This document shows, in pieces, positions 35,949-44,737 of a DNA stretch of 64,000 nt. The notes beneath the pieces were generated by a model that had not been told where the DNA came from, searched no databases, and saw only the letters and a program-made list of their open reading frames with translations. Both the position numbers and the translations under genes were made by a program. The stretch spans positions 1,178,001-1,242,000 of the forward strand of contig CALOFP010000003.1 of NCBI GenBank assembly GCA_942492635.1, given 5' to 3'. The DNA comes from CALOFP01 sp942492635 (GTDB lineage Bacteria; UBP6; UBA1177; CALOFP01). How positions within the stretch are numbered: the first letter of the stretch is position 1; each line of letters begins with the position of its first letter.

Positions 35949-37064
35949 TCCACTCCCTTAATTTTTAAATATAACATGAAAAACATACAATTTTCCGAGA
36001 AACACCCCCGTTTCATCATGGAGAAGCTACAGTAAATCAATGTGGTTGTCAATTTTGTTTTGTATTGTATACAGAGAGACCCTTGCTGAGTGTGTAGAGT
36101 GGGAAAAAAAGACGATTTTCAAATTTGATTTGACAACCGATATGAAACAGGAGAGCTTGATTTGGGGGTGTATTGAGAAACAAATCAGAATTCACATCAA
36201 TTTTATACAGTCAGGCTGGTGTAATCCGACTTTTTGAAATTCTTTTTTTGCAGAGTTTAAAACACCACCGAAAAGACGGCTGAATTGTGGACAAAACATC
36301 CCGGAATAGTAAGAGAAAACACCCTGAAAAGTAAAATTGAAAAAGGAGAAGATTAAAAAGAAAGCGTCCTGAACCAGAAAACCGTCATCTGGAAAAGCTC
36401 GTTCATGTTTGTCTTTTGTTGAAAGTCACCAGACAACTTTTTATTTAGTTCAGGACACAACATTTATCTACCATTTTTTCGGCTATTTTGTCAAGAAATT
36501 TGTATCATTTTGGAAAAATATTTGCAAATTGCATGTTTTTTTATCAACGCTTATAAATAACCAAATCTAATTAGCGATTATTTCAAATATTGGTTCTCAA
36601 TTATTTTTAATCACTATTACATAATATATTCGCAAGGTAAGTATTCTTTATTAGTCCTATTTAATATTTACGTACGTCACTGCCTTTATCAAAGGGAGAC
36701 ATCATGATATTTATTGCCACTAGCATCATGTTATCACTGCGTTTTACTGTCACCACTCTATATTAACAAGTTCAAACCCGCAGTCCGACTAAATTAGATT
36801 CAAATCAAAACTCACACGCTCATGGCCGCACTGCTAAATCAGGACTAACTTCAATTTACCCCCTAAAAACCTGAGCTTTTTCCTAATCAACAAATATTCA
36901 TCCTGGCGGAGCCATACACCATAAGCTATCAGAAATGTAATTTTTTTAACTTTAATTCGTTTCATATTTTATCGGCACCGGAAAGCTCGATTATCCGGAA
37001 AGCTGAAATAGTCCTCTGGCCCGGGAAACGGCCTCCGCTTAAGCGACAGAAGTGTTGAGCAGGG
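35949..37064. other. Long intergenic region, no supported gene
   Basis: About 1.1 kb, AT-rich, with frequent stops in all frames. A 9-bp inverted repeat (GTCCTGAAC at 36365, GTTCAGGAC at 36448) brackets about 74 bases and could be the base of a structured RNA or a decayed element. A 65-codon ORF at 36040-36237 has no ribosome site and no recognisable content. This gap marks the boundary between the surface-protein region and the conserved genes to the right. Confidence 0.5.
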
Positions 37065-37694
37065 TTAGAAGATATTCAGAACCGTAAAAAAAATGATCTG
37101 GACAAAAAGATAGAAAAGAGGTGTTCGGGTTCCGACCTTCAGTCTTAAGAACCTGTAGAAGCCGGTCGCCAGCGAGGCTATGAGAAACCAGGCTACATAG
37201 TTTCTCATAGGAATAACGCCGTTATGCCAGCTCCAGTAGTCAAGCTCAACGGCAACAGGCTCCATAATCCAATCAAAAAGTGTGGATATCGCTCCCGTAA
37301 TCATAACGATGCAGATGGTTCTGTCGCTGATCTTCTCGGCGAGAACTATAGCTCCGAGAACCACGACAACCCAGTTTGCGCCGATTATCAGAGGAACTCC
37401 CTCCAACTTCGGTCCCAGGGAAGATCCGTAGTGGTAAAATCCGAAAACAGCCCCCGTTTTTACACCTGCGACCTCGAGAACAAAGGTCACGACATATGTA
37501 ACAAGGAACCAGTAGAGAGCCTTCCTGCTTTTCTGTGCTATCGGGATTAAAATCAGGAGAATAAAAAACAGCAGAATATAGGGAGTGATAAGAAGAATGA
37601 AAGGTCTCAGCTCCGAAATCAGATGTCCAACTGTTCCCGGCGCAAAGATTGAGATCATTAAAAAGAGCTGGAATTTCTCACTTTTCCAGTTCAT
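37065..37694 (-). CDS. cruF: CruF-like carotenoid biosynthesis membrane protein (DUF422)
   Basis: 209 residues with six to seven hydrophobic helices. The central segment GVKTGAVFGFYHYGSSLGPKLEGVPLIIGANWVV and the later FDWIMEPVAVELDYWSW match the DUF422/CruF family, whose members add water across the psi end of carotenoids (1',2'-hydratase, as in myxoxanthophyll and bacterioruberin synthesis). The ATG at 37694 lies 17 bases inside the end of the upstream desaturase gene, so the two are probably translationally coupled. Membrane-bound. The precise carotenoid substrate cannot be told; together with the upstream gene it implies a modified C40 pigment. Confidence 0.8.
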   Translation of the reverse strand: MNWKSEKFQLFLMISIFAPGTVGHLISELRPFILLITPYILLFFILLILIPIAQKSRKALYWFLVTYVVTFVLEVAGVKTGAVFGFYHYGSSLGPKLEGVPLIIGANWVVVVLGAIVLAEKISDRTICIVMITGAISTLFDWIMEPVAVELDYWSWHNGVIPMRNYVAWFLIASLATGFYRFLRLKVGTRTPLFYLFVQIIFFTVLNIF

Positions 37695-39840
37695 TTCTCA
37701 AAACCTCCTCCGCAGCCATAATTCCGGAAAGAACGCAAAGAGGCATTCCGCCTCCAGGATGGGCACTTCCCCCGCAGAAGTAGAGCCCCCTGAAATCCGT
37801 ACTCCTCTGTTTCTGCCTGAAAAAAGCCGACATTCTTGAATTTGATGAAATTCCGTAGATAGCTCCCCTGTTGGCAAAAAATTTTTTCTCCAGTATCTTG
37901 GGAGTCAGTATCGATTCAACCACAATATTCGATTCGATCTCCTCCCCCAGAATCCTTTCCAGCTTATCTATTGTGTTTTTCCTTACTCGGCGAACTGTTT
38001 TCTCCATTTTCTGTCCGACTGCATAAGGTGCATTTACAAGGACAAACCAGTTTTCACAACCCTCGGGAGCGTCATCCGGATTTGTCTTGGAAGTTATGTT
38101 TATGTAGATGGTCGGATCATCCGAAACCTTGCCTTCCATGAAGATCTTATTGAACTCGTCTCGATAGTCACCTGAAAAGAAAATGTTGTTCAGTCGAAGT
38201 CTCTCAAAGCACTTTCCCATGCCCCAGTAGAAAACTATTCCCGAACTGGAGGGCTCCATCTTCCCGTATCTCTTTCCTGCTGCGACGGGAGTTTTTATTA
38301 GGTTTCTGTATGTATATGTAACATCGCAGTTGGAAACGACTACATCTGAGTGAATAAGCTTCCCGTCGACAACAACTCCTCTGCAAAGCCCCCTCTCCGT
38401 CGCGATTTTCTCCACTTCGCAGTTGTAGTGGAAAACAACCCCCTTCTCCTTCGCCAGCCTGAACAGCGCCATTGTCAGTGAAAATATTCCCCCTTCAGGA
38501 TCGTACGCTCCATCTTCGTATTCCACAGCCGGAATCATTGCAAGTGCTGCGGGAGCTCTATACGGATCAGAACCTGCATAGGTAGCGTACCTGTCGAACA
38601 GCTGAACTGTTTTTGGATCACTGAAATACCTGCTGTTGAAATCATGTACATTCGAAAAAGGGGCAAGCTTCCACAATTTCGGAATGGCTCTTAGAAAAGA
38701 TGGATGGAAGATGTTGCGGATCTTCCAGGGATTATCGTATAGAAACAGCCTTGATCCAACTTCATACATCTGCCGTACCCTTTTCAAGTAATCACCGACA
38801 GAACCGGCATCGTCTGCCGTATTCTCTTCAATTTCCCTTGCCAGTTTTTCACTGGAGTTGTAACCGTCGACAACATTTCCCTCTTCATAGAAGTAGCGGC
38901 AGATCAGATCCATCTTCCTCGATTTCACATAGTCATTAAAATCCCTGCCCACATCTGAAAACAGCTTTTCAAACACACTCTTCATTGTGAAAAGGGAGGG
39001 GCCGGTGTCGAATCTGTAACCTTCGAGAACCAGGTTACCAGCCTTTCCCCCCGGATCGCAGTTCTTCTCATAGACGTGAACTTCAAATCCCTCATGGGCA
39101 AGCCTGATCGATGCTGAAAGACCACCGAAACCGGCACCTATAACCGCCACCCGCTTCCCTCTCCTGGCTCGGCGAAAAAGAGTCTTCACCTTTTCAAAAA
39201 TGAGAATATGAAGCGTGAGCATGGAAAAGTTGTAGAAAAAATCCTCAACTGGAATTGTTCCCAACCTCAATCCCGAAATCATATCATCACTGTATATGAC
39301 AACCGGCATCGAAGTCAGGATCGAATTGATTCCCAAGAAGAGAATGAAAAAAATGCCGAAAGAATAGAAAAAGCGATTAACCGGAACAACGTCCTTTCCG
39401 ATTGTACCTATTAAGAACAGTACAATTCCCGTAAAGATCAATACCAGGGAGGTATATTCGCGCGAAAACTGTAACGCACCGAATAACATCATGATTATCG
39501 CCGCCAATTGAAAAGGAAAAGGCGGGATCCTGAGCACCTTTTTTTCCACATAGTAAACCATGCATTGATAAATAAAAATGCAGGCATAGGGTACAGTGAT
39601 AAAAAAGAAAATTTCCTCAATCGGGAGATTGAACAGTTCGACACCGGATATATATTCCGGGTTGAATTTCCAGTGTCCTCTTCGAACCGCGAGAATATCC
39701 CAGATAATGAAAATGGTACCGACTGAAAAAATCGAAAAAAGTGTCTCCCTGAAAAAGCTGTAGAAACGAACCCTCTTCTCAAAGGTGAGCAGAAGTGGAA
39801 CAAAGATAATTCCAATGTTAAGAACAAGATAGAGATACAT
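37678..39840 (-). CDS. Lycopene cyclase-phytoene desaturase fusion protein
   Basis: 720 residues from ATG at 39840, chosen because GGAG lies 6 bases upstream; the frame opens 42 bases earlier without such a site. Residues 1 to about 225 are a multi-helix membrane part with the CrtYc/CrtYd (CarR-type) cyclase pattern repeated: RGHWKFNPEYISGVELFNLPIEEIFFF and later GLRLGTIPVEDFFYNF. From about residue 230 a complete CrtI-type desaturase follows: the FAD-binding VAVIGAGFGGLSAS, VYEKN..PGGKA, FDTGPSLFTM, and C-terminal YFCGGSAHPGGGMPL. CrtI enzymes oxidise phytoene to lycopene and CrtYcd enzymes cyclise lycopene ends, so one polypeptide could do both steps. No phytoene synthase is in the window. 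I know fusions of this cyclase type to phytoene synthase in fungi; fusion to CrtI is unusual to me. Confidence 0.85.
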   Translation of the reverse strand: MYLYLVLNIGIIFVPLLLTFEKRVRFYSFFRETLFSIFSVGTIFIIWDILAVRRGHWKFNPEYISGVELFNLPIEEIFFFITVPYACIFIYQCMVYYVEKKVLRIPPFPFQLAAIIMMLFGALQFSREYTSLVLIFTGIVLFLIGTIGKDVVPVNRFFYSFGIFFILFLGINSILTSMPVVIYSDDMISGLRLGTIPVEDFFYNFSMLTLHILIFEKVKTLFRRARRGKRVAVIGAGFGGLSASIRLAHEGFEVHVYEKNCDPGGKAGNLVLEGYRFDTGPSLFTMKSVFEKLFSDVGRDFNDYVKSRKMDLICRYFYEEGNVVDGYNSSEKLAREIEENTADDAGSVGDYLKRVRQMYEVGSRLFLYDNPWKIRNIFHPSFLRAIPKLWKLAPFSNVHDFNSRYFSDPKTVQLFDRYATYAGSDPYRAPAALAMIPAVEYEDGAYDPEGGIFSLTMALFRLAKEKGVVFHYNCEVEKIATERGLCRGVVVDGKLIHSDVVVSNCDVTYTYRNLIKTPVAAGKRYGKMEPSSSGIVFYWGMGKCFERLRLNNIFFSGDYRDEFNKIFMEGKVSDDPTIYINITSKTNPDDAPEGCENWFVLVNAPYAVGQKMEKTVRRVRKNTIDKLERILGEEIESNIVVESILTPKILEKKFFANRGAIYGISSNSRMSAFFRQKQRSTDFRGLYFCGGSAHPGGGMPLCVLSGIMAAEEVLRNELEK

Positions 39841-40401
39841 GAGGACTCCGTTAATTCGACAGAACATCATCAATAGTATCAAGTTATTGAATCAAATGAA
39901 GCCTATTAAGTTATTATTGAAAAACCATTTGCAGGATTGCACGAAATAAGTTGAGATGCCCCGGTTACTGAGAAAATTGTAACTGATATTTCCTTTCATC
40001 AGCAGATCGAATTTAAGATGAAGAGTACCATCTTTTCAAATTGAACAGACTGGCTTGAGTAGAATGAAAAATCTTAAATTCCGTCTATTCTGTGAAAAGA
40101 CGGCTTCAAGAAAAATTTCCCACCCCTCCCAACAAACGTATCCGGAATATTTTAAAAATTTCCTGGAAAATCGCATTCAGATTGTGCCCTGAAAAGATAT
40201 CCCTGTTCTGACGGCACCCGTTTTCCGGCAACTATCTTTTTCCCCAGAAGAACTGAATATGAAAGAGGTTGAAAAAGGGAAATCACAGTGAAAGATTCCT
40301 CAGATCTTTGAGAAACAGTTTCGTCGGGCCCGCCTGATTTTCACTTAAAAGCTTAAAAAAGAATCGGGCCCGAGTTGAATTGTCATCGGTTAAGAGGTTT
40401 T
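39841..40401. other. Intergenic region between carotenoid genes and radical SAM operon
   Basis: About 560 bp. Nothing is recognisable except the hairpin at 40324-40373 near the left-directed operon's end. The promoter of the carotenoid pair should lie near 39850-39950 but is not obvious. Confidence 0.5.
40324..40373 (-). terminator. Terminator-like hairpin of the radical SAM operon
   Basis: Read on the minus strand, TCGGGCCCGATTCTTTTTT is followed 20 bases on by GAAAATC and CGGGCCCGA, forming a long interrupted stem about 30 bases after the stop of the radical SAM gene. The T-run lies inside the arm rather than after it, so termination may be imperfect. Confidence 0.5.
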
Positions 40402-42783
40402 TCAGGCACGGTATTCGTCTACAAGTTCATTCGGAATGGACGGAAGTTTTGTCACATCGTAACCGTGGAATCCTTCCATCTTCTTGAGAAGCGATCCCTT
40501 TGCGGGATCGTAGGCGAGATGGACAGTTTTACCGTCTCTACTTGTTTCGCCTTCGTATGACGCTGCAAAATCCTGGCAGCTCTTCTCATCTTCGAAATCA
40601 ATGCGGTAGTTTATCGCCTCCAACTTTCGAAGCTTCTTTTCGAACGTCTTGGCGCCCTCTCTTTTCACCATTTCGAATGAGGTGAAGGTGATTCCGCAGG
40701 TTTGGAAGAGGTTGTTGAGCTTCTCAACCGTCTCTTTCTCACCCATATCCTCCTTGAGCCACACGATTCCTGCCTCCTCTTCCGAAGCAACGCCTACGGG
40801 AAGCGCGTCGATGAGGGAAAGTCTCGGCATCGGATGGAATCCTTCGGAGTAGAGAATCGGCATTTCAGCCATGAGAAATCCCTTGATCATGAAGGCTACG
40901 GTGTCGAGATGTCCGACGCTTCTGGCCCGGTCCCTCTTTGTGAATCTGAAGAGGAAGGGATATGCGTTGCCGCGGTTGAAATCGTCCTCGGGTTCAGATT
41001 TTACAGATTCAGGCGCAGTCTGTGCCTTCTCTTTTCCAAGAACCGGCTTAACCTTCTTCATGTCGCACACACCGCACGCCCTGCACTTGCCGTCGACCGC
41101 ACAGTCTCCCGTGGTCTCCATGTTGTAGGCGTTCTCACGTTCCCTGAGGAGAAACTCTCTCGTAATTCCAAGATCGATCGATTCGAACGGAAGCGGAACT
41201 TCCGGATCCCTTTCTGCAATCTGAGCTTTGGGATCGACTCCAGCCTGCTCCATGGCCTCTAGCCACATTTCGTAGCTGAATCCCTCGGACCAGGTCTGAA
41301 GATCCTGCATGTGATCGGAAATATATTCGATCACGGGACTCATCTCGCTTCCTGAACGACTGAGCATTCCCTCGACGTTGGAGACAAAGCGATCGTGCCA
41401 GTCCAGTTTAAGATTCTTCATTCCTCGCAGATTCTGCCTGAGAACGGACTGTTTTTCCCTGATTTCATCGATATCGGCCATTCTTTCCCACTGAAAAGGT
41501 GTGAAAGGCTGGGGAACGAAGGTTGAAAAGGATGCCGTGACGGAATTTCTCCGGCCGTAGTTCCTCGCAATTCCGCAGATTTTCTTTATCAGCTGGGTGG
41601 TGAGGTTCAGATCCTCCTCAGTCTCCGTCGGAAGACCGAGCATGAAGTAGAGTTTTATGTGCTGCCAGCCGTGGCGGAATATCTTGTGCACGGCATCGAT
41701 CAGATCCTCGTCCGTATTTCCCTTGTTGATTACCCGGCGCAACCTCTCGCTTCCGGATTCGGGTGCAAGGGTGAATCCGCCCTTTCTGCCCCTTCCGATA
41801 AGTTTTACGATATCCTCCGACAGCGTTTCGGTCCTTAGACTGGGAAGACCGACGGAAAACTCACGTCTTCCCGCCCCGAGGGCGTTGTCGAGGAGCTCTT
41901 CTATCTGGCTGTGATCTCCGGCGGAGAGTGAGAGAAATCCGGCGTCAGTGCATCCGGAGGGAATTACGGAGCTGTCAAGTATGGAAGCGACTTCTCCGGC
42001 GGAGCGCTCTCTGTGGGGACGGTAGAAACTTCCCGCCATGCAGAATCTGCACCCTCTTGTGCAGCCGCGCTGGATTTCGACGACAAAACGGTCGTGAACT
42101 GTCCTCATTCCGAACACCGGAGTATGGGTCGGGTTTACTCCCTCTGTGTCCAGATCTGCCACAACGACACGTCGAGCCTTCTCCGAGGGCTCCGAAAGAC
42201 TCGGATAGAAACCGGCGATTTGCTCCATCCGGCTTTTCCTTCCGTCCCTGTTCTCTTCGTAAAGCGCGTCGCAGAGCTGACCGAATATCGGCTCGATCTC
42301 CCCTATGAAGGTGAAATCCACAAACTTCCTGGTTATTTCCGGATTTGTCATTACCGGACCTCCGGCAATGATCAAAGGTGAGTCATCACCTCTTTCTGCG
42401 GCATGTCTCTTGATTCCCGCAACGTCGAGCATGCGGAGGAATGTGGGAAACTGCAGCTGATACTGAAAACTGACACAGATGAGATCGAATTCCCTTACGT
42501 CGATTCCATAGAGAAGCGATTCCATTCCCCCCTTTTCACGCAGAACCTTCTCCATATCCGGTCTGAATCCGAAGGCGAAATCCGCAAGAATTCCCCTTTC
42601 GGTAAAGAGTTCGTAGATTATCTTAATTCCCATATGGCTCTGGGCCACTTCGAAAAGGTCGGGAAAAACGATCAGTACCTTCCTGTCGGAAGAGAGTTCT
42701 CCCCTGTCCCGCAGAGGAATGAAGGGAGCCAGGTAACGTCCAGGCTTTTCAATCTCCCGCAGGCGATCGGTTGTTATCTCCAA
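40402..42783 (-). CDS. B12-binding-like radical SAM protein fused to DUF2344
   Basis: 793 residues. The start is a TTG at 42783, supported by GGAGG 8 bases upstream; no ATG fits. The N-terminal 200 residues resemble a cobalamin-binding-type fold (LIVFPDLFEVAQSHMGIKIIYE). The radical SAM cluster motif follows as Cys241-x3-Cys245-x2-Cys248 (GCTRGCRFC), with GLPTETEEDL downstream. A short Cys cluster CAVDGKCRACGVC lies near residue 570, and the last 200 residues are the DUF2344 domain (FRFTKRDRARSVGHLDT). This matches the TIGR03960/TIGR03936 architecture, common in Deltaproteobacteria and Clostridia; its reaction is not established, with RNA modification one suggestion. It is the last gene of an overlapping five-gene cluster. 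Confidence 0.85.
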   Translation of the reverse strand: MEITTDRLREIEKPGRYLAPFIPLRDRGELSSDRKVLIVFPDLFEVAQSHMGIKIIYELFTERGILADFAFGFRPDMEKVLREKGGMESLLYGIDVREFDLICVSFQYQLQFPTFLRMLDVAGIKRHAAERGDDSPLIIAGGPVMTNPEITRKFVDFTFIGEIEPIFGQLCDALYEENRDGRKSRMEQIAGFYPSLSEPSEKARRVVVADLDTEGVNPTHTPVFGMRTVHDRFVVEIQRGCTRGCRFCMAGSFYRPHRERSAGEVASILDSSVIPSGCTDAGFLSLSAGDHSQIEELLDNALGAGRREFSVGLPSLRTETLSEDIVKLIGRGRKGGFTLAPESGSERLRRVINKGNTDEDLIDAVHKIFRHGWQHIKLYFMLGLPTETEEDLNLTTQLIKKICGIARNYGRRNSVTASFSTFVPQPFTPFQWERMADIDEIREKQSVLRQNLRGMKNLKLDWHDRFVSNVEGMLSRSGSEMSPVIEYISDHMQDLQTWSEGFSYEMWLEAMEQAGVDPKAQIAERDPEVPLPFESIDLGITREFLLRERENAYNMETTGDCAVDGKCRACGVCDMKKVKPVLGKEKAQTAPESVKSEPEDDFNRGNAYPFLFRFTKRDRARSVGHLDTVAFMIKGFLMAEMPILYSEGFHPMPRLSLIDALPVGVASEEEAGIVWLKEDMGEKETVEKLNNLFQTCGITFTSFEMVKREGAKTFEKKLRKLEAINYRIDFEDEKSCQDFAASYEGETSRDGKTVHLAYDPAKGSLLKKMEGFHGYDVTKLPSIPNELVDEYRA

Positions 42784-43346
42784 AGGTATGCCTCCATGGA
42801 AAACATAAAGTTAAAGAAAAAACCGTCCTCATCACCGAATCGGTATCCGAATCCGGGCTGAGCCTTGACGGTAACATGTGGAAGAGGCGAATAGTAGACT
42901 CCTGCTCCTCCTTCGAGATCGATGCTTTTGCTTCCTCCCGAGGGCAGAAAAAAGGGAGATCTTACAGACATGCAGAATCCGCCTGTGCGGGATCCGGCCT
43001 GGAGGTTGATATCCGGCAGTACACCGAAGGCGAAACGGGTGAAATCCCTGTCTCCCCCCATAAGGAAACGAACTCCGATGGTTCCTGACACATAGTCGCC
43101 GTCGATCCACTGGGCCATTCCGCCAAGCACGATTCCGCTGTAGCGGTAGCGGTATGTGAAAAGCCCGAAATCAACGGCGTAGTACTGTGCCACAGGCGCA
43201 ACGTAGAGCATTTCGGAATATTCAAGACCGAAATCTCCACGCAGCGAGGGAATTCCATCCCCTTCAATGCGACCTTCGGTTGAAGCGGCGAGAAACTGCG
43301 AAAAGAGCAGTATCGGAAAAAGCAGGCTAAGAATTCTCTTCACCAA
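42774..43346 (-). CDS. Probable outer-membrane beta-barrel protein
   Basis: 190 residues beginning with a clear signal peptide (MVKRILSLLFPILLFSQFLAAS). The remainder is rich in alternating aromatic and small residues with Gly turns (VDFGLFTYRYRYSGIVLGG, VKAQPGFGYRFGDEDGFFF) and finishes EAYLWR, typical of small beta-barrels, though the last residue is not Phe. No family recognised. It overlaps the upstream gene by 20 bases and the downstream radical SAM gene by 10, so it is translated as part of the same operon even though its function in the envelope seems unrelated to its neighbours. Confidence 0.65.
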   Translation of the reverse strand: MVKRILSLLFPILLFSQFLAASTEGRIEGDGIPSLRGDFGLEYSEMLYVAPVAQYYAVDFGLFTYRYRYSGIVLGGMAQWIDGDYVSGTIGVRFLMGGDRDFTRFAFGVLPDINLQAGSRTGGFCMSVRSPFFLPSGGSKSIDLEGGAGVYYSPLPHVTVKAQPGFGYRFGDEDGFFFNFMFSMEAYLWR

Positions 43347-43542
43347 GCACCTCTTTCAGTACCGCTTCGACAGCCCTGTCGTAAAAATAGGAAGCCGAAT
43401 CGGTGGTCGTGAAGTCTAGAATCAGGTAGTCTCCATCCTTAGTCAGCGTGGAGGTTACTCCTGCATTGTCGTACCCTTCAAGTGTGTAGTGAATGAGAAC
43501 ATTCTTTGATTTGTGAACCCTGACAAGTCTGTGCCAACTCAT
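43327..43542 (-). CDS. DUF4911-like small protein
   Basis: 71 residues: a short strand-rich protein beginning WHRLVRVHKSKNVLIHYTLEGYDNAG, with an ending helix (AVEAVLKEVLG). Size, the strand-EGYDNAG-strand pattern and position next to a U32 peptidase fit DUF4911, a small domain common in deltaproteobacteria; function unknown. The start overlaps the U32 stop by 4 bases (ATGA), and the end overlaps the beta-barrel gene by 20 bases. I rate the family call as moderate because the protein is so short. Confidence 0.6.
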   Translation of the reverse strand: MSWHRLVRVHKSKNVLIHYTLEGYDNAGVTSTLTKDGDYLILDFTTTDSASYFYDRAVEAVLKEVLGEENS

Positions 43543-44735
43543 ATCTCTACCCTTCGCAGGATAGTATACGGATCGAGATCCATGTCAAGCTTCACATAGT
43601 CGCCGTGGTTGGCAAACTCCCGAAATCCCTTTCCTTTAAGTTCGAGTTCCGAGGGAAGTTCGAGTGAGGTGATTTTTCCTCCCGGGAGGAGAAGTTCCAC
43701 TGTTTCTCCGGCAAGAATCTTGTTTCTCACCTCGACGATAACCTTACCTTCCTCGTCCTTTTCAAGAACGTTCCCAAGGAAAAGGGAGGTGGATTCCGAT
43801 GTGTCCGTATCCCATCCGTAATCCTCGGGAGTCACATCGCCCTTCATGAATCCGAACCCGTATCCTCTGTTCTTGACACGTCCCAGAAGCTCCATGGCCC
43901 TCTCGAATGAGATCTCCTCCCCGTCGAGAATGCGGCGGTAGAGGGATAGCACAGATGCGAGATAGTGGATCGACTTCATGCGGCCTTCCAGTTTGAACGA
44001 GTCCACTCCGAGTTCCGCAAGATCCCGCATGAAGGGAAACAGGGCAAGCTCCTTAGGATTGAAGAGGTAGAGTCCCCTGTCATCCTCAAAAACCGGAAGG
44101 TACTCTCCGGGGCGTTTCTCCTCCATAACCTTGTAATTCCAGCGGCAGGGGTGGGTGCACTCACCTCGGTTCGCACGCCTACCTGTCATGTAGTCGCTTA
44201 TTGCGCAGCGGCCTGAGTAGGAGAAACATACGGCTCCGTGAATGAAAACCTCCGTCTCGATCCCCTCGCCCTTTATCTCCTCCTGGATTCTCTTTATTCT
44301 ATCGAAGGAGAGTTCCCTCGCCAGGTTTACCCTCTTGGCACCGAGATCACGGTACGCAAGAGCCGTTCGGCTGCTCACCGTGTTGGCCTGGGTGCTGATG
44401 TGAAGCGGCGTCTTGACTCCCGCCTTCTTGATTTCGTTGAGTACTCCAAGATCGGATACGATCAACGCATCGGCACCTATCTCCTCAAGGACGTGAGCCG
44501 ATTTGATAAGTTCATCGTACTCCTCTGAAAACGGATAGATGTTGAGGGTTACGTAGCCCTGTCTACCCTCTTTATGAAGAAGCTTGAAAGCCTCTTCGGC
44601 CTCCTCCAGTGAAAAGTTTCCTGCAAAACTCCTGAGAGAGAACTGTTTTATCCCGAAATAGACGGCGTCCGCGCCGTAGCGAATCGCCCACCGGAGCTTT
44701 TCGGGATTTCCTGCAGGAGCAAGAAGTTCTGCCAT
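43539..44735 (-). CDS. Peptidase U32-family protein (TrhP/YegQ-like)
   Basis: 398 residues, cytoplasmic. The opening MAELLAPAGNPEKLRWAI.YGADAVYFG and the signature EVFIHGAVCFSYSGRCAIS, followed by TGRRANRGECTHPCRW, are diagnostic of family U32, including its conserved cysteines (an iron-sulfur site in studied members). Family members RlhA and TrhP carry out prephenate-dependent hydroxylation of rRNA and tRNA, so a role in RNA hydroxylation is more likely than proteolysis, although this copy's substrate is unknown. It starts 2 bases after the stop of the glycosyltransferase gene and overlaps the DUF4911-like gene by 4, making a tightly coupled operon. Confidence 0.9.
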   Translation of the reverse strand: MAELLAPAGNPEKLRWAIRYGADAVYFGIKQFSLRSFAGNFSLEEAEEAFKLLHKEGRQGYVTLNIYPFSEEYDELIKSAHVLEEIGADALIVSDLGVLNEIKKAGVKTPLHISTQANTVSSRTALAYRDLGAKRVNLARELSFDRIKRIQEEIKGEGIETEVFIHGAVCFSYSGRCAISDYMTGRRANRGECTHPCRWNYKVMEEKRPGEYLPVFEDDRGLYLFNPKELALFPFMRDLAELGVDSFKLEGRMKSIHYLASVLSLYRRILDGEEISFERAMELLGRVKNRGYGFGFMKGDVTPEDYGWDTDTSESTSLFLGNVLEKDEEGKVIVEVRNKILAGETVELLLPGGKITSLELPSELELKGKGFREFANHGDYVKLDMDLDPYTILRRVEI

Positions 44736-44737
44736 TC

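Noticed and set aside
36040..36237. 65-codon ORF in the long gap
   Set aside because: No ribosome site, no recognisable content, AT-rich intergenic composition.
36760..36790. AAGTTCAAACCCGCAGTCCG, resembling a tRNA T-arm
   Set aside because: No acceptor stem, D-arm or anticodon arm can be placed around it. No tRNA or rRNA gene was found anywhere in the window.
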